A stretch of DNA of 64,000 nucleotides from Sphaerisporangium krabiense (GCF_014200435.1 NZ_JACHBR010000001.1:3627501-3691500), one strand, 5' to 3'; shown: positions 10,244 to 21,596, numbered from the stretch's first letter. The notes: generated by a model not told the origin, from the letters alone. Program-made: numbers and translations.

Positions 10244-13200
10244 GTGGACCCCTCTGCAGACTCCGTGGTGGAGGCCCTGCGCGCGTCGCTGATCGAGAAC
10301 GAACGCCTCCGTCAGCGCAACGAGGCCCTAAAGGCCGCGGCCCACGAGCCCATCGCCATCGTGGGCATGGCCTGCCGGATGCCGGGTGGCGTGGCCACGC
10401 CGGAGGAGCTGTGGCGGCGCGTGGCCGATGGCGTGGACGCCGTCGGGCCCTTCCCCTCCGACCGTGGCTGGGACATGGAGGCGCTCTACCATCCGGACCC
10501 CGGCCACCCGCGCACCTCCTACGTCCGCGACGGCGGGTTCCTGCGCGACGCCGCCGACTTCGACGCCGCCTTCTTCGGCATCTCGCCCCGCGAGGCGACG
10601 ACCATGGACCCGCAGCAGCGCCTGCTGCTGGAGTGTTCCTGGGAGGCGCTCGAACACGCCGGGCTGGACCCGAGATCGCTCGCCGGCAGCCGGGCCGGCG
10701 TCTTCATGGGGCTGATGTACCACGAGTACCTGGGCAACACCAGCGCCGGCAGCGTGGCCTCCGGCCGCGTCTCCTACACCCTGGGCCTCGAAGGCCCGGC
10801 GATGACGGTGGACACCGCCTGTTCGTCCTCGCTGGTGGCCCTGCACACGGCCGTGGCGGCGCTGAGGCAGGGCGAATGCGCGCTGGCGCTGGCCGGCGGC
10901 GCGACCGTGCTGGCGACCCCGCAGGTCTTCGTCGAGTTGTCCCGGCAGCGGATGCTCGCCCCTGACGGCCGGTGCAAGCCGTTCGCGGCGGCCGCGGACG
11001 GCGTCGGCTGGGCCGAGGGCGCGGGCGTCATCGTCCTGGAGCGCCTCTCCGACGCCCGGCGGCTCGGGCACCGCGTGCTCGCCGTCGTCCGCGGCTCCGC
11101 GGTGAACCAGGACGGCGCGAGCAGCGGCCTCACCGCGCCCAACGGCCCCGCGCAGCAACGGGTGATCCGGCAGGCGCTGGCCAACGCCCGGCTGTCCGCC
11201 GCGGACGTGGACGTGGTCGAGGCGCACGGCACCGGGACCAGGCTCGGCGACCCCATCGAGGGACAGGCGATTCTGGCCACCTACGGGCAGGACCGCGCCG
11301 CCGACCGTCCCGTGCTGCTCGGATCGCTGAAGTCCAATTTCGGCCACACCCAGGCGGCGGCCGGTGTCGCCGGCGTCATCAAGATGGTGCTGGCCCTGCG
11401 GCACGGCGTCGTGCCCGGCACCCTGCACCTGGACGCCCCGACCCCCTACGTCGACTGGTCCGCCGGGGCCGCGGAACCCGTGGCGGAGACGAGGCCGTGG
11501 CCGGAGACCGGTCACCCGCGCAGGGCCGCGGTCTCCTCCTTCGGCCTCAGCGGCACCAACGCCCACGTCATCCTGGAGCAGGCGCCCGAGACGCCGGCGG
11601 CGGAGGTGCAGGACGCCGGGCCCGCCGGCGGGCCGGTGCCGTGGGTGGTGTCCGGGCGGTCCGCCCCCGCCCTGCGCGCACAGGCCGCGCGGCTGCTGTC
11701 GTTCGTGGCGTCGGATCCGCGGCCGCGACCCGCGGACGTCGGCCGTGCCCTGATCGCGCGGCCGGCCTTCGAGCACCGCGCCGTCGTCCTGGGGCGGGAC
11801 GACGAGGAGCTCTCGGCCGGGTTGCGCGCCGTCGCCGAGGACGCGGACGCCGCCGCCGTGGTGCGCGGCTTCGGGCGCGCGACCGGCAGGACGGTGTTCG
11901 TGTTCCCGGGGCACGGCTCGCAGTGGGCCCGCATGGGCGCCGGCCTGCTGGACACCGAGCCGGCCTTCGCCCGGGAGCTTTCGGCCTGCGACCGGGCCCT
12001 GCGCGAGCACCTGGACTGGTCGGTGCTGGACGTGCTGCGCGAGACCGAGGGCGCGCCGCTGCTGGAGTCCGTCGACGTCGTTCAGCCCGCGCTCTTCGCC
12101 GTCATGGCTGGGCTCGCCGCCGTCTGGCGGTCGTACGGCGTCGAACCCGACGTCGTCCTCGGGCACAGCCAGGGGGAGATCGCCGCCGCCTACGTCGCCG
12201 GCGCCCTCACCCTGCCCGACGCGGCCCGGGTCGCCGCGCTGCGCAGCCGCGAGATGGCCAGGGTCATGGCGGGCGGCGGCGGGATGGCCGTCGTCTCGGC
12301 CCCCGAGCGGACGGTGGCCGAGTACCTCGGAGCCTGGAACGGGAGGCTGACGGTGGCCTCGGTCAACGGCCCCGCCTCCATCCTGGTGTCCGGAGACGCC
12401 GCCGCGATCGACGAGCTGCTCGTCCGCTGTGAGGCCGACGGCCTGCGCGCCCGCCGGGTGGCCGCGGATTTCGCCCCGCACTCCCACCACGTGGACGGCA
12501 TCAGGGACCGGCTGCTCGCGGACCTGGCTCCCATCCGGCCGGAGCGCTCCTCCGTGCCCATGTTCTCGTCGGTGACCGGTGACTGGCTCGACACGACCGG
12601 GATGGACGCCGACCACTGGTTCCGGGTGTTGCGCGGCCCGGTGCGGTTCGCGCAGGCGGTCACCTCGCTCCACCGCCTGGGCTTCGACTCCTTCATCGAG
12701 GTCAGCCCGCATCCCGTGCTCGTCGCCGACCTGCAGGAGACGCTGGAGACCGTGGGCCTGCCGTTCTCGGCGAGCGGGACGCTGCGGCGTGGCAAGGGCG
12801 GGCGGGACCGGCTGCTGCGCGCCTTGGCCGAGGCGTTCACCGGGGGCGTGGGGGTGGACTGGCGGGCCGTGCTGCCGGGCGGCGCGCCGCCCGGCGTCGA
12901 CGTGCCGACGTACGCGTTCCAGCGCCGCCGGTTCTGGCTCGACACGCCGTCCCCCGGCGTGGCCGCCGGCGACGTTCCCCCGGCGGCGGCGCTCCCGGAG
13001 GACGACGACCGCGAGGACCTGCGCGGGCGGCTGGCCGCCACCCCGGCAGAGGAACGGCGTCCGATGGTGCTCGACCTCGTCCTGCGGGCGGTCGCCGGTG
13101 TTCTCGGGCACGCCTCGTCCGGCGAGATCGCCCTGGAGGCGCCCTTCCTCGATCTGGGCTTCGACTCCCTCACCGCGCTGGAGGTGCGCAACCGCCTGAA

Positions 13201-16200
13201 CCGGGCGACCGGGCTCACCCTGCCGGTGAGCATGGTCTTCGACCACGCCACACCGGCCGCGCTGGCGGAGTTCGTCCTGTCCCGGCTGGACTCCGCGGCG
13301 GACGAGGGAGGCGAGACCGACGACGGCCTGGACCTGCCGCGGATCGCCGAGCGGCGCCGGCAGGGGGCCTACGACGGCCGGATCCCGCTGTCCTTCGCCC
13401 AGCAGCGGCTGTGGGCCCTGGACCGGCTGGTCCCGCACAGCCCCGCCTACAACGCGGCCTTCTCGCTCGTGCTGGACGGGCCGGTCGAGCCGGAGGCGCT
13501 GGAGAAGGCGGTCAACGAGGTCGTCCGGCGGCACGAGAGCCTGCGCACCACCTTCCCCAGCGCGGACGGCACGGCGTGGCAGGAGATCGCGCCCGACCTC
13601 CACGTCCCGGTCCCGGTCGTCGACCTGGAGAGGCACGCGGAGGCGGACCGGGAGGCCGCCTGCGAGCGGCTCGTCGCCGAGGAGGCCAGGCGCGGCTTCG
13701 ACCTCGCGACGGGCCCGCTCGTGCGGGCGGTCCTCTACCGTCTCGGCCCGGCCACCCACAAGATTCTTTTCGTCATGCACCACATCGTCGTGGACGTCAT
13801 GTCGGGCGGGATCTTCGCCAAGGAGGTGGCGATCGCCTACGACGCCTACGCCGGCGGCCGCCGCCCCGCTCTGCCCGACCTGCCGGTGCAGTACGCCGAC
13901 TACGCGATCTGGGAGCGGCGGCGGCTCGGCGGCGAGAGACTGGCCGCGAGGCTGGACGACTGGCGGAAACTCCTCGGAACCGGCCCCGCGGGGGTGGAGC
14001 TGCTGACGGACCGGCCCCGGCCGGCCCTGCAGCGCTTCCACGGCGGCGCCCTCAACTTCGACATCGGCGCGGACACCACCGCCCGGCTGCGCTCGTTCAG
14101 CGCCGGGCACGGCGTCACGCTGTTCACCACCCTGCTGGCGGCGCTCAAGGTGGTGCTGTACCGCTACGCCGGAGACACCGAGGGGTCGGGCGCCGTGGCG
14201 ATCGGCACGGCCATGGCCAACCGGCAGCACGAGGACGTGCGGAACCTCATCGGCTTCTTCGTCAACACCGTGGTGCTCAAGACCGGCCTGGGCGACGACC
14301 CCACCGTGGCCGAGCTGCTGGATCGCGTGAGCCTCGCGGTCAAGCGCGCCTACGACGAGCAGGATCTGCCGTTCGAGGCGCTCACCGCGGAGCTGGGCGC
14401 CGACCGCGGACCGGCGGGCAAGCCGCTGATCCAGGTCGTCTTCGACATGAAGCGCTACGGCGCCGACGCGGCGGCGGAGGGCTCGCTGCGGGACCTGGTC
14501 GAGGTCCACACCGACACCAGCAAGTTCGACATCGAGATCTCGGTGACGGAACGGGCCGACTCGCTGCTCGTGGACGTGGAATACAACAGCGAGATCTTCG
14601 ACCACGACACCGTCGAACGGTTCCTGGCGGGGTATCGGGTGCTGGTCGAGGCGTTCGCCCGCGCGCCGGAGCGGAGGGTGTCCGAGCTGCCCGTCCTGCC
14701 GCCCGAGGTCGAGAAGCGGCTTCTCACCGAGTGGAACGACACCGCGGTGGCGTACCCGCCCGAGCGGACGCGCTGCCTGCACACCTTGATCGAGGACGGG
14801 GCCGACCGGTGGCCGGACGCCGTCGCGGTGGTGTTCGAGGGCGAGGAGGTGACCTTCGCCGAGCTCGACCGCCGGGCCAACCAGGTGGCGCACCGGCTGC
14901 GCCGGATGGGCGTGGGGCCGGGCAGCCCCGTGGGGATCTGCCTCGAACGGTCGGTGGAGATGGTGGTCGGCCTGCTCGCCGTTCTCAAGGCCGGCGGCGC
15001 CTATCTGCCCATCGACCCCACCTATCCGCCGCAGCGCGTGGCGTTCATGCTCGCCGACGCCGAACCGGGGCTGCTGCTGGTGCAGGAGCGGCTGGCGGAG
15101 CGGCTTCCCGCGCACGGGGCGCGGACGGTGCCGCTGGACCGGCCGGGGGAGTTCGACGGCGAGCCCGTCACCCGCCCCGAGAACCTCGCCGGGCTGGACG
15201 ACCTGGCGTACATGATCTACACGTCCGGCTCGACGGGCCGGCCCAAGGCGGCGATGATCACACACCGTGGCGTCGTCAACCGCCTCCTGTGGATGCAGGA
15301 CGCGTTCGGCCTCACCCCGGACGACCGGGTGCTGCAGAAGACCCCCTTCAGCTTCGACGTCTCGGTGTGGGAGTTCTTCTGGCCGCTGCTGACCGGCGCC
15401 CGCATGGTGGTCGCCCGCCCGGAGGGGCACAAGGACCCCGAATACCTGACGACGCTGATCCACGAGCACGGTGTCACGACGCTGCACTTCGTCCCCTCGA
15501 TGCTGCGGGTGTTCCTCCAGCACCCCGGCATCGAACGCTGCCGCTCGGTCGTCCGCGTGATGGCCAGCGGCGAGGCGCTGCCCCAGGCGTCGATCCGCTC
15601 GCTCTACGACCGCTGGCCCTGGGCCACGATCCACAACCTGTGGGGCGCGACCGAGTGCTCGGTCGACAGCACGTGCTGGGAGTGTCCCCGCGACCCTGAC
15701 GTCGTGTCGCTGGGCACGCCGATCGCCAACACCCAGATCTACATCCTGGACCGGCACCTCAACCCGGTGCCGATCGGCACCCCCGGCGAGGCCTACATCG
15801 GCGGCGTCGGCGTGGCGCGCGGCTACTATCGCCGGCCCGAGCTCACCGAGCAGCGTTTCCTCCCGGACCCTTTCCGCCGGGAACCCGGCGCCACCCTGTA
15901 CAGGACCGGCGACCTCGCGCGCTTCCTGCCCGACCGCACGATGGTGTTCCTCGGACGGACGGACTTCCAGGTCAAGGTCCGGGGCATGCGCATCGAACTG
16001 GGAGAGATCGAGGCGGCCCTGGCCGAGCACCCGATGGTCGGCGAGGTCGTGGTCCTGGCCCGCGAACTGCCGCACGACCCCGAAGACAAGCAGCTCGTCG
16101 CGTACGTGATCCCGGAGGAGGGCGCGTCGCTTCCCGAGGCGTCCGACGGCGGCCGCGTGTCCGACTGGCAAGGGTTGTTCGACCAGAGCTACCGGCGGGA

Positions 16201-19147
16201 CGCCGCCACCGGCGAGGCCGACTTCAACACCATCGGCTGGAACTCCAGCTACACCGACGCGCCGATACCGGCCGGCGAGATGCGCACCTGGCTGGACTCC
16301 ACGGTGGACCGCGTCCTGGCGCTGCGGCCCCGCCGCGTGCTGGAGATCGGCTGCGGCACCGGCATGCTGCTCGCGCGGATCGCCCCGCACACCGAGCGGT
16401 ACTGGGGGACCGACATCTCCGAGGCCGTCCTCGACTACACCCGTGCCGGCATCCTGCCCGCCCTGCCCGGCGGCGTGGACGCGCGGCTGTTCCAGCGCGA
16501 GGCCGGCGACTTCGCCGGCCTGGACGCCGAGCCGTTCGACGTCGTGATCGTCAACTCGGTCGCGCAGTACTTTCCCCACGCCGGCTACCTGCGTGAGGTG
16601 ATCGGCGAGGCGCTGGCCCGTCTGCGGCCCGGCGGCGCGGTGTTCCTCGGCGACCTGCGCAATCTCTCGATGCTCGACGCGTTCCACCTGGAGGTCGAGC
16701 TGGCCAGGGCGGAACCCGGTCTCACGCTCGGCCGCCTCCGCGGCCGGGTCCAGCAGCGCGCCTGGCACGAGCGGGAGCTCGTGATCGCGCCCGAGTTCTT
16801 CACCGCCCTGCGCGCGGAGACCCCGGGGATCTCCCGGGTCGAGGTGATGCTCAAGCGCGGAGACCATCACAACGAGCTGACCCGCTACCGCTACGACGTG
16901 GTCCTGCACACCGGAGAGCCCGCCGGCGGCGCGCCGGCGGTGCCGGTCGTGTCGGCGGCGTTCGAGTCGGAGCAGGAGGTCCGCCGGATCCTCACCAGCG
17001 ACCGGCCCGAGGTGCTGCGGGTCGGCGACGTCCCGAACGCCCGGGTCGCCGAGATCAACGCCTTCGTGTCCGCGATGCGGGAGGCGCCCGACGAGGCGCT
17101 CGTCGACGACCTGCGCGGCACAGGGGACGGCGTCGAACCCGAGCTGTGGTGGGCACTGGCCGAGGAACTCGGGTACCAGGCCCAGATCGCCTGGACCGGG
17201 GGAAGCTCCGACGGCAGGTACCAGGTGACGTTCCGCCGCTCGGACGTGCGGTATCTCCCGGACTGGACGGACCCCGCGGAACCGGGCCGCGCGCCGCGGC
17301 ACTACGTCAACGATCCGCTGCTACCGGAGCTGAGCCGCCGGCTGAGCACTGACATCCCGCGCTTCCTGCGCGACGAGCTCCCCGACTTCATGGTGCCCTC
17401 GGCCGTCATCGCGGTGCCGGAGTTCCCGACCGACGCCAACGGAAAGCTCGACCGCCGGGCGCTGCCGGTGCCGGTGCGCGCCGTCCAGACGGCCGCGGAG
17501 GTCGTCAGGCCGCGCACCGAGGTCGAGGAGCGGCTCTGGGCGATCTGGCGGGACGTGCTCGGCCTGGAGGAGGTGAGCGTCGACAGCGGCTTCTTCGCGC
17601 TCGGCGGCGACTCCCTGCTCGGCATCCAGATGGTCAGCCGGGCCACCGCGCTCGGCATGCCCCTCAGCCCGCAGGACGTCTTCCGCAGCCCGACCATCTC
17701 GGAACTGGCCGCGCTGGTGGAGGAACGCGGCATGGTACGGCCCGCCGCCACGGTCGTGGCGCGGGATCCGCGGCTGCTGGAGTGGGCGAGGTCGCTTCGT
17801 CCCGGCGCCGAGGACGCCTACCCGGCGACGGGCCTGCAGTCCCGCATGATCGAGACCAGCCTCCGGTCCCCCGGCCTCGGGCTGAACATCACGCACCAGC
17901 GCTTCCGCTTCGACGGCCCCGGCTTCGACCCTGTCGCGCTGGAACGGGCCTGGCAGCACACCATCGACCGGTACGACTCCTTCCGCGCCGAGTACGTGCA
18001 GGACGACACCGGGCGCTGGATCCAGGTGATCCACCCGGACGTGCGCCTGACCATGGACACCCACGACCTGCGCGGACTGACCCCGGCCGAGCAGAGCCGC
18101 CGGGTCGAGGTGTACGTCGAGGCGGAGCGGCGGCGCGCCTTCGGCCCGCCGCCCCAGATGCGGCTGGCGTTGTTCCGGCTGGCGGACGACACCTACGAGC
18201 ACGTCCACATGTTCCGGCTGACGGCGCAGGACGGCTGGAGCTACCAGACGATCGTCGTCAACCTGCTGGAGGTCTACGGCGCCATCGTCTCGGGCCGCGA
18301 GCCCGCCGCGCTCCCGGTGTCGAAGGCCTACGGCGATTTCTGCACCGAGCAGGCGGGACGGGACACCACCGCGGCCGAAGACTTCTGGCGACGGGAACTG
18401 GCCGGGGTGAGGTTCCCCCTGCCCGCGATCACGCTCCCGTCGCGGGAACGGCGTACCGACCTGGCGCCGACGCTCCTGCAGCAGAGCTTCACGATCGGCC
18501 CGGAGATCGCGGTCAAGCTCTCCGCCGTGGCCAAGGGGCTCGGCCTCAGCATCAACACCATCCTGCACGGGGCGTGGACGATCATGCTCAGCGCCATCAC
18601 GGACAGGCCGGACGTCGTCTGCGGCGCGGTCTACTCGGGACGCAGCACCACGTCGGTCGACGTCGACCAGGCGGTGGGCCTGCTGTTCAACATCCTGCCG
18701 GTGGTGGCGCGGGTGAACCGTGCCGAGCCGCTGCCGTCGTGGTTGCGCGGGCTGCACGACAAGATCTCCGCGATCAACGACCACGAGTACATCACTCCGG
18801 CGGCCCTGCACGCCATGACGGGCGCGCCCACCGGCGACCCGCTGTTCGAGAGCTACTTCGTCAGTGAGACGCTGCCGGGATTCGGTACGAACCTCAGCAA
18901 CTTCCTGTCCACGCTGAACGCGGTGCCGGTGCAGATCCTGGCACAGACCGAGCATCCGCTGCGCGTGGAGGCGGCCGTGGCGTACGACACCCTGTTCGTC
19001 TCGATCAACCACCGGTCCGGCTTCTTCCCCGACGGGGCGGTCGCCGGCTGGTGCCGGAGGCTCGAAGGGATGCTGACGGCCATCGCGGACGCCCCGGAGC
19101 GTCCGGTGGGCGACTTCGTCCCCGACCTCACCGCGGCGATCGGGTGA
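10244..19147 (+). CDS. hybrid PKS-NRPS: KS-AT-ACP-C-A(nMT)-PCP-terminal C-like
   Basis: This 2967-residue megasynthase starts with a docking helix ([15 protein letters not shown]). KS Cys about 193; AT GHSQG Ser about 642 with VDVVQ but F-A-P-H in place of Y-A-S-H; no KR, DH or ER, so the beta-keto group should remain; ACP Ser about 975. The first C domain has H-H-I-V-V-D (1179-1184). The A domain has [22 protein letters not shown] and [10 protein letters not shown]; reading the ten pocket residues by motif gives D-V-W-H-M-S-L-V-D-K, close to serine codes of the EntF type. An N-methyltransferase (VLEIGCGTG, about 2033) is inserted before the last A motif. PCP Ser about 2457. A terminal C-like domain (about 2520-2967) has R-L-T-A-Q-D-G instead of HHxxxDG. 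No thioesterase domain. GTG 10244 has GAGG 8 nt upstream, 10 bp after the previous stop. Confidence 0.93.
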   Translation: MDPSADSVVEALRASLIENERLRQRNEALKAAAHEPIAIVGMACRMPGGVATPEELWRRVADGVDAVGPFPSDRGWDMEALYHPDPGHPRTSYVRDGGFLRDAADFDAAFFGISPREATTMDPQQRLLLECSWEALEHAGLDPRSLAGSRAGVFMGLMYHEYLGNTSAGSVASGRVSYTLGLEGPAMTVDTACSSSLVALHTAVAALRQGECALALAGGATVLATPQVFVELSRQRMLAPDGRCKPFAAAADGVGWAEGAGVIVLERLSDARRLGHRVLAVVRGSAVNQDGASSGLTAPNGPAQQRVIRQALANARLSAADVDVVEAHGTGTRLGDPIEGQAILATYGQDRAADRPVLLGSLKSNFGHTQAAAGVAGVIKMVLALRHGVVPGTLHLDAPTPYVDWSAGAAEPVAETRPWPETGHPRRAAVSSFGLSGTNAHVILEQAPETPAAEVQDAGPAGGPVPWVVSGRSAPALRAQAARLLSFVASDPRPRPADVGRALIARPAFEHRAVVLGRDDEELSAGLRAVAEDADAAAVVRGFGRATGRTVFVFPGHGSQWARMGAGLLDTEPAFARELSACDRALREHLDWSVLDVLRETEGAPLLESVDVVQPALFAVMAGLAAVWRSYGVEPDVVLGHSQGEIAAAYVAGALTLPDAARVAALRSREMARVMAGGGGMAVVSAPERTVAEYLGAWNGRLTVASVNGPASILVSGDAAAIDELLVRCEADGLRARRVAADFAPHSHHVDGIRDRLLADLAPIRPERSSVPMFSSVTGDWLDTTGMDADHWFRVLRGPVRFAQAVTSLHRLGFDSFIEVSPHPVLVADLQETLETVGLPFSASGTLRRGKGGRDRLLRALAEAFTGGVGVDWRAVLPGGAPPGVDVPTYAFQRRRFWLDTPSPGVAAGDVPPAAALPEDDDREDLRGRLAATPAEERRPMVLDLVLRAVAGVLGHASSGEIALEAPFLDLGFDSLTALEVRNRLNRATGLTLPVSMVFDHATPAALAEFVLSRLDSAADEGGETDDGLDLPRIAERRRQGAYDGRIPLSFAQQRLWALDRLVPHSPAYNAAFSLVLDGPVEPEALEKAVNEVVRRHESLRTTFPSADGTAWQEIAPDLHVPVPVVDLERHAEADREAACERLVAEEARRGFDLATGPLVRAVLYRLGPATHKILFVMHHIVVDVMSGGIFAKEVAIAYDAYAGGRRPALPDLPVQYADYAIWERRRLGGERLAARLDDWRKLLGTGPAGVELLTDRPRPALQRFHGGALNFDIGADTTARLRSFSAGHGVTLFTTLLAALKVVLYRYAGDTEGSGAVAIGTAMANRQHEDVRNLIGFFVNTVVLKTGLGDDPTVAELLDRVSLAVKRAYDEQDLPFEALTAELGADRGPAGKPLIQVVFDMKRYGADAAAEGSLRDLVEVHTDTSKFDIEISVTERADSLLVDVEYNSEIFDHDTVERFLAGYRVLVEAFARAPERRVSELPVLPPEVEKRLLTEWNDTAVAYPPERTRCLHTLIEDGADRWPDAVAVVFEGEEVTFAELDRRANQVAHRLRRMGVGPGSPVGICLERSVEMVVGLLAVLKAGGAYLPIDPTYPPQRVAFMLADAEPGLLLVQERLAERLPAHGARTVPLDRPGEFDGEPVTRPENLAGLDDLAYMIYTSGSTGRPKAAMITHRGVVNRLLWMQDAFGLTPDDRVLQKTPFSFDVSVWEFFWPLLTGARMVVARPEGHKDPEYLTTLIHEHGVTTLHFVPSMLRVFLQHPGIERCRSVVRVMASGEALPQASIRSLYDRWPWATIHNLWGATECSVDSTCWECPRDPDVVSLGTPIANTQIYILDRHLNPVPIGTPGEAYIGGVGVARGYYRRPELTEQRFLPDPFRREPGATLYRTGDLARFLPDRTMVFLGRTDFQVKVRGMRIELGEIEAALAEHPMVGEVVVLARELPHDPEDKQLVAYVIPEEGASLPEASDGGRVSDWQGLFDQSYRRDAATGEADFNTIGWNSSYTDAPIPAGEMRTWLDSTVDRVLALRPRRVLEIGCGTGMLLARIAPHTERYWGTDISEAVLDYTRAGILPALPGGVDARLFQREAGDFAGLDAEPFDVVIVNSVAQYFPHAGYLREVIGEALARLRPGGAVFLGDLRNLSMLDAFHLEVELARAEPGLTLGRLRGRVQQRAWHERELVIAPEFFTALRAETPGISRVEVMLKRGDHHNELTRYRYDVVLHTGEPAGGAPAVPVVSAAFESEQEVRRILTSDRPEVLRVGDVPNARVAEINAFVSAMREAPDEALVDDLRGTGDGVEPELWWALAEELGYQAQIAWTGGSSDGRYQVTFRRSDVRYLPDWTDPAEPGRAPRHYVNDPLLPELSRRLSTDIPRFLRDELPDFMVPSAVIAVPEFPTDANGKLDRRALPVPVRAVQTAAEVVRPRTEVEERLWAIWRDVLGLEEVSVDSGFFALGGDSLLGIQMVSRATALGMPLSPQDVFRSPTISELAALVEERGMVRPAATVVARDPRLLEWARSLRPGAEDAYPATGLQSRMIETSLRSPGLGLNITHQRFRFDGPGFDPVALERAWQHTIDRYDSFRAEYVQDDTGRWIQVIHPDVRLTMDTHDLRGLTPAEQSRRVEVYVEAERRRAFGPPPQMRLALFRLADDTYEHVHMFRLTAQDGWSYQTIVVNLLEVYGAIVSGREPAALPVSKAYGDFCTEQAGRDTTAAEDFWRRELAGVRFPLPAITLPSRERRTDLAPTLLQQSFTIGPEIAVKLSAVAKGLGLSINTILHGAWTIMLSAITDRPDVVCGAVYSGRSTTSVDVDQAVGLLFNILPVVARVNRAEPLPSWLRGLHDKISAINDHEYITPAALHAMTGAPTGDPLFESYFVSETLPGFGTNLSNFLSTLNAVPVQILAQTEHPLRVEAAVAYDTLFVSINHRSGFFPDGAVAGWCRRLEGMLTAIADAPERPVGDFVPDLTAAIG

Positions 19148-19209
19148 CATGCCGATGATCCCGGGCGGGCCGGGCGCCCGCCCGGCCCGCCGACCGGCGG
19201 CCACGTAGG

Positions 19210-19755
19210 GTGAGCGCCGTGCAGGGGAACCCGCCTTCTCTTCCGCCCTGGCTGAGCCTCCGGCTCGGAGTGGTGGACGTGCTGACCGGGGTCGTGCTGG
19301 TGGCGATGTCGGCCCACCCGATGCCCACCATCGTCATGATCGGCGCCGTCGCCCTGCTGGTCTCCGGCTTCGGCGCCTGGTACACGGCCATCTTCACCGC
19401 CGCGCGGCCACTGCCGCACGCCGTGCTGGGGTGCGGCTGGGTCGCCGCGGCGGTCCTCGTCGTGGCCTGGCCGGGCATCACGGCGCGCGTGGCGGCCACC
19501 GTCCTCGGCCTGGTCATGGTCATCGACGGAGTGCTGAGGATTCCCGGCCGGCACGGCGCGCCCGCCGATCGCGCACGGCGGCGGCTCACCGGGGTGGTGA
19601 TCGCGGCCCTCGGCGTCGCCGCGCTCGGTCCGGCCGCGCCGTCCCCGCAGGCGATCGCCGTCCTCTTCGGCGCGCGGACGATACTGGCCGGAGCCGAGCG
19701 GCTCATCGCGAGGCGGGCGGCCGGCGGCCAGGGCCGTTCCGGGCCTTGGAGGTAA
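19210..19755 (+). CDS. small multi-pass membrane protein (HdeD/DUF308-like)
   Basis: This 181-residue hydrophobic protein has about five or six membrane-spanning segments arranged as repeated pairs. The second half has the G-V-x-R-I-P-G pattern and short charged loops seen in HdeD/DUF308 proteins. Their function is poorly known; some relate to acid or membrane stress. No catalytic motif is visible. The GTG at 19210 is used; a second GTG at 19219 is possible. The stop is 10 bp before the LOG gene, which suggests co-transcription. It marks the change from the biosynthetic cluster to housekeeping genes. Family assignment is by overall pattern only. Confidence 0.6.
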   Translation: MSAVQGNPPSLPPWLSLRLGVVDVLTGVVLVAMSAHPMPTIVMIGAVALLVSGFGAWYTAIFTAARPLPHAVLGCGWVAAAVLVVAWPGITARVAATVLGLVMVIDGVLRIPGRHGAPADRARRRLTGVVIAALGVAALGPAAPSPQAIAVLFGARTILAGAERLIARRAAGGQGRSGPWR

Positions 19756-19765
19756 GGTTTCCGCC

Positions 19766-20359
19766 GTGGCGATGGCGATATGCGTGTTCTGCGCGTCCAG
19801 TCAGAAGATCGACCGGAAGTACCTGGACCTCGCCGCCGAGGTCGGCGCCGAGCTGGCCCGGCGCGGGCACACGCTCGTCAGCGGCGGCGCGACGGTCTCG
19901 TGCATGGGCGCGGTCACCCGGGCCGCGCGCGAGGCCGGGGGGCGTACGGTCGGCGTGATGCCCCAGGCGCTGGTGGACCTGGAGATCGCCGACACCGACT
20001 CCGACGAGCTGATCATCACGGCGGACATGCGGGAGCGCAAGGGCCTCATGGACGCCCGCTCCGACGCCTTCCTCGTCCTGCCCGGGGGGATCGGCACGCT
20101 GGAGGAGCTGTTCGAGATCTGGACGGCCCGCGTGCTCGGCCTGCACGACAAACCCCTCGTCATCCTCGACCCGTGGGGCCTGTACGACTCCCTGCGCGGC
20201 CTGGTCGACGACATGTACGAGGGCGGCTTCACGCGCCCGAACGTCTACGACGCCATCTCCTGGACCACCACGGTCGAAGAGGCGCTCCGCCACCTCGAAC
20301 GCCCCGCCCGCCCGCTGACCCCGACCCCGGAGGAGGTCGGCGAGTCGGCCACCGGCTGA
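19766..20359 (+). CDS. LOG-family (TIGR00730) Rossmann-fold protein
   Basis: This 197-residue protein has the family signature PGGIGTLEELFE and an upstream M-x-x-R-K segment. LOG proteins hydrolyse nucleoside 5'-monophosphates, classically cytokinin riboside monophosphate, releasing the free base; the bacterial housekeeping role is often unclear. The N-terminal ICVFCASS phosphate-binding strand is intact, so the protein is probably active. The GTG at 19766 follows the upstream stop by 10 bp. The mycobacterial counterpart (Rv1205) also sits near the tagA/sigE region, which supports its being part of the conserved core. Confidence 0.88.
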   Translation: MAMAICVFCASSQKIDRKYLDLAAEVGAELARRGHTLVSGGATVSCMGAVTRAAREAGGRTVGVMPQALVDLEIADTDSDELIITADMRERKGLMDARSDAFLVLPGGIGTLEELFEIWTARVLGLHDKPLVILDPWGLYDSLRGLVDDMYEGGFTRPNVYDAISWTTTVEEALRHLERPARPLTPTPEEVGESATG

Positions 20360-20381
20360 TCGCCCTCGTGGCCGGGGGCGG

Positions 20382-20666
20382 CTAGGCCAGGCCGCGGCGG
20401 GTCAGCGCGGGGGGACGCCGGCCGGCCAGGGAGTCGGTCATGTCGATCGCCTGGCGCACGCCGTCCGGGCAGGAGGTGCGGAAGATCCGGGCGCCGAGCC
20501 AGGCGTAGACCGCCGCCGCGGCGATCTGCGTGGTCTCGTCGCCCGACAACGTCACCGCGACCGTGCGGCCCTCGGCGACCAGACGCCCGGCCTCCGCCGT
20601 GGAGGCCGCCTCGGCCCAGGCCGGGTCGAGCGGTTCCCCGGGGCCGAGCACCAACGCTGCCGTCAT
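20382..20666 (-). CDS. small protein resembling the C-terminal part of dihydropteroate synthase
   Basis: This 94-residue protein starts at the ATG ending at 20666. Its pattern (alternating alanine-rich helix, a G-A-R-I-F-R-T strand, a helix V-R-Q-A-I-D-M, and an ending RRPPALTRRGLA) resembles the last beta-alpha unit of dihydropteroate synthase. Mycobacteria carry the FolP paralogue Rv1207 in the equivalent neighbourhood. No pterin-binding motif is present, so folate enzyme activity is not expected. It may be a stand-alone remnant or a regulator. The homology is inferred by eye and is tentative. It lies divergent to the DivIVA-like gene. Confidence 0.5.
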   Translation of the reverse strand: MTAALVLGPGEPLDPAWAEAASTAEAGRLVAEGRTVAVTLSGDETTQIAAAAVYAWLGARIFRTSCPDGVRQAIDMTDSLAGRRPPALTRRGLA

Positions 20667-20738
20667 GCGCCGATTGTCACACGGCGGGTGGTCTTGATGG
20701 GTGACGTCCCCCGGAACGAGGCGCGCTCAAAGGCACCC

Positions 20739-21545
20739 ATGTGGCACGATTCGTATGTGCTGGTCCTTCTCGCCATCGCCGCGATCGCTGTCCTCTACTT
20801 CGTGGTGACGGTCTCGCAGGGGCGTGGCGGAGAGCTCGTCGAGTTCCCCCCCGACGTGCCGCCCGTGGAGCTTCCCGAGCCCGGGCAGCTCACGGCCGCC
20901 GACTTCGCCGACCTGCACCTGCCGATGAGCCTGGTCGGGTACCACACGCAGATCGTCGACGAGACGCTGCAGCGGGCCGCGACCGCGATCGGCCGGCGCG
21001 ACACCCACATCGCGGTGCTGGAGCGGCGCGTCGAGGAACTGCTGGCCGGGCGCATCCAGGCCCGCCAGGAGTCGTACGTGCGGCCTTCCTGGGCGCCGAT
21101 CGCCTCGCCGGAGCCCGAGCCGCCGGTGGCCCCGCACGAGACCGCCGAGGCCCTGTTCGGCGCCATCGGCCCGCACACGTCCACGCGCGCCCTGTCCGCT
21201 GAGCCCCCCGCGGAGGCTCCCGCCGAGCAGCCCGCGGGCCCGTCCACCGAGGAGCGCGGCCCCTTCGAGGAGCCGGACAAGCGCGAGCCCGCCACACCGG
21301 TGACCCAGGACCGCGGAGCCTTCGAGACACCGTCGAAGGAACGCGGGGCCCTGGAAGCGCCGTCCCAGGATGAGGGGGTGTCCGGCGCGTCCGAGGCGCC
21401 GGCCGAGGACCGCGGCGCGTTCGAGGAGGCACCCAAGGACCGCGGCGCGTTCGAGGCGGCGGGCGGCAGGTCCGGGAGCCGCGGCGCGGCCAAGCGGGCA
21501 GGGCGCGCGGCCGGGGAGCGCCCCGACCCCGAGGACGCCCCCTGA
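20739..21545 (+). CDS. DivIVA-like membrane-anchored protein with acidic repeats
   Basis: This 268-residue protein has one N-terminal membrane helix (residues about 6-26), then a DivIVA-type motif (LHLPMSLVGYHTQIVDETL) followed by a heptad-like coiled coil ending in VEELLAG. The last 120 residues are low-complexity, with five copies of a (E/D)RG(A/P)(F/L)E unit between proline/acidic linkers. Such proteins occur beside tag in actinobacteria (compare Rv1209) and are probably envelope or polarity scaffolds. ATG 20739 is chosen because it puts the membrane helix at the start; GTG 20688 would add 17 residues without recognisable features. The repeat tail is unlikely to fold on its own. Confidence 0.72.
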   Translation: MWHDSYVLVLLAIAAIAVLYFVVTVSQGRGGELVEFPPDVPPVELPEPGQLTAADFADLHLPMSLVGYHTQIVDETLQRAATAIGRRDTHIAVLERRVEELLAGRIQARQESYVRPSWAPIASPEPEPPVAPHETAEALFGAIGPHTSTRALSAEPPAEAPAEQPAGPSTEERGPFEEPDKREPATPVTQDRGAFETPSKERGALEAPSQDEGVSGASEAPAEDRGAFEEAPKDRGAFEAAGGRSGSRGAAKRAGRAAGERPDPEDAP

Positions 21546-21582
21546 GGCCACGGGGCCGTGCCGCCCATCCGGCCGGGGCTTG

Positions 21583-21588
21583 TACGCT
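21583..21588 (+). promoter_or_regulatory. -10 element of a near-leaderless tag transcript
   Basis: TACGCT ends 8 nt before the GTG of tag, with no Shine-Dalgarno between them. That is the layout of a leaderless or very short-leader mRNA. Confidence 0.45.
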
Positions 21589-21596
21589 CGGGGTTC

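Noticed and set aside
10328-17302. A 2324-residue open frame on the minus strand opposite the PKS-NRPS
   Set aside because: Same reason: low-complexity Arg/Gly/His sequence with no motifs, antisense to clear KS, AT, C and A domains.
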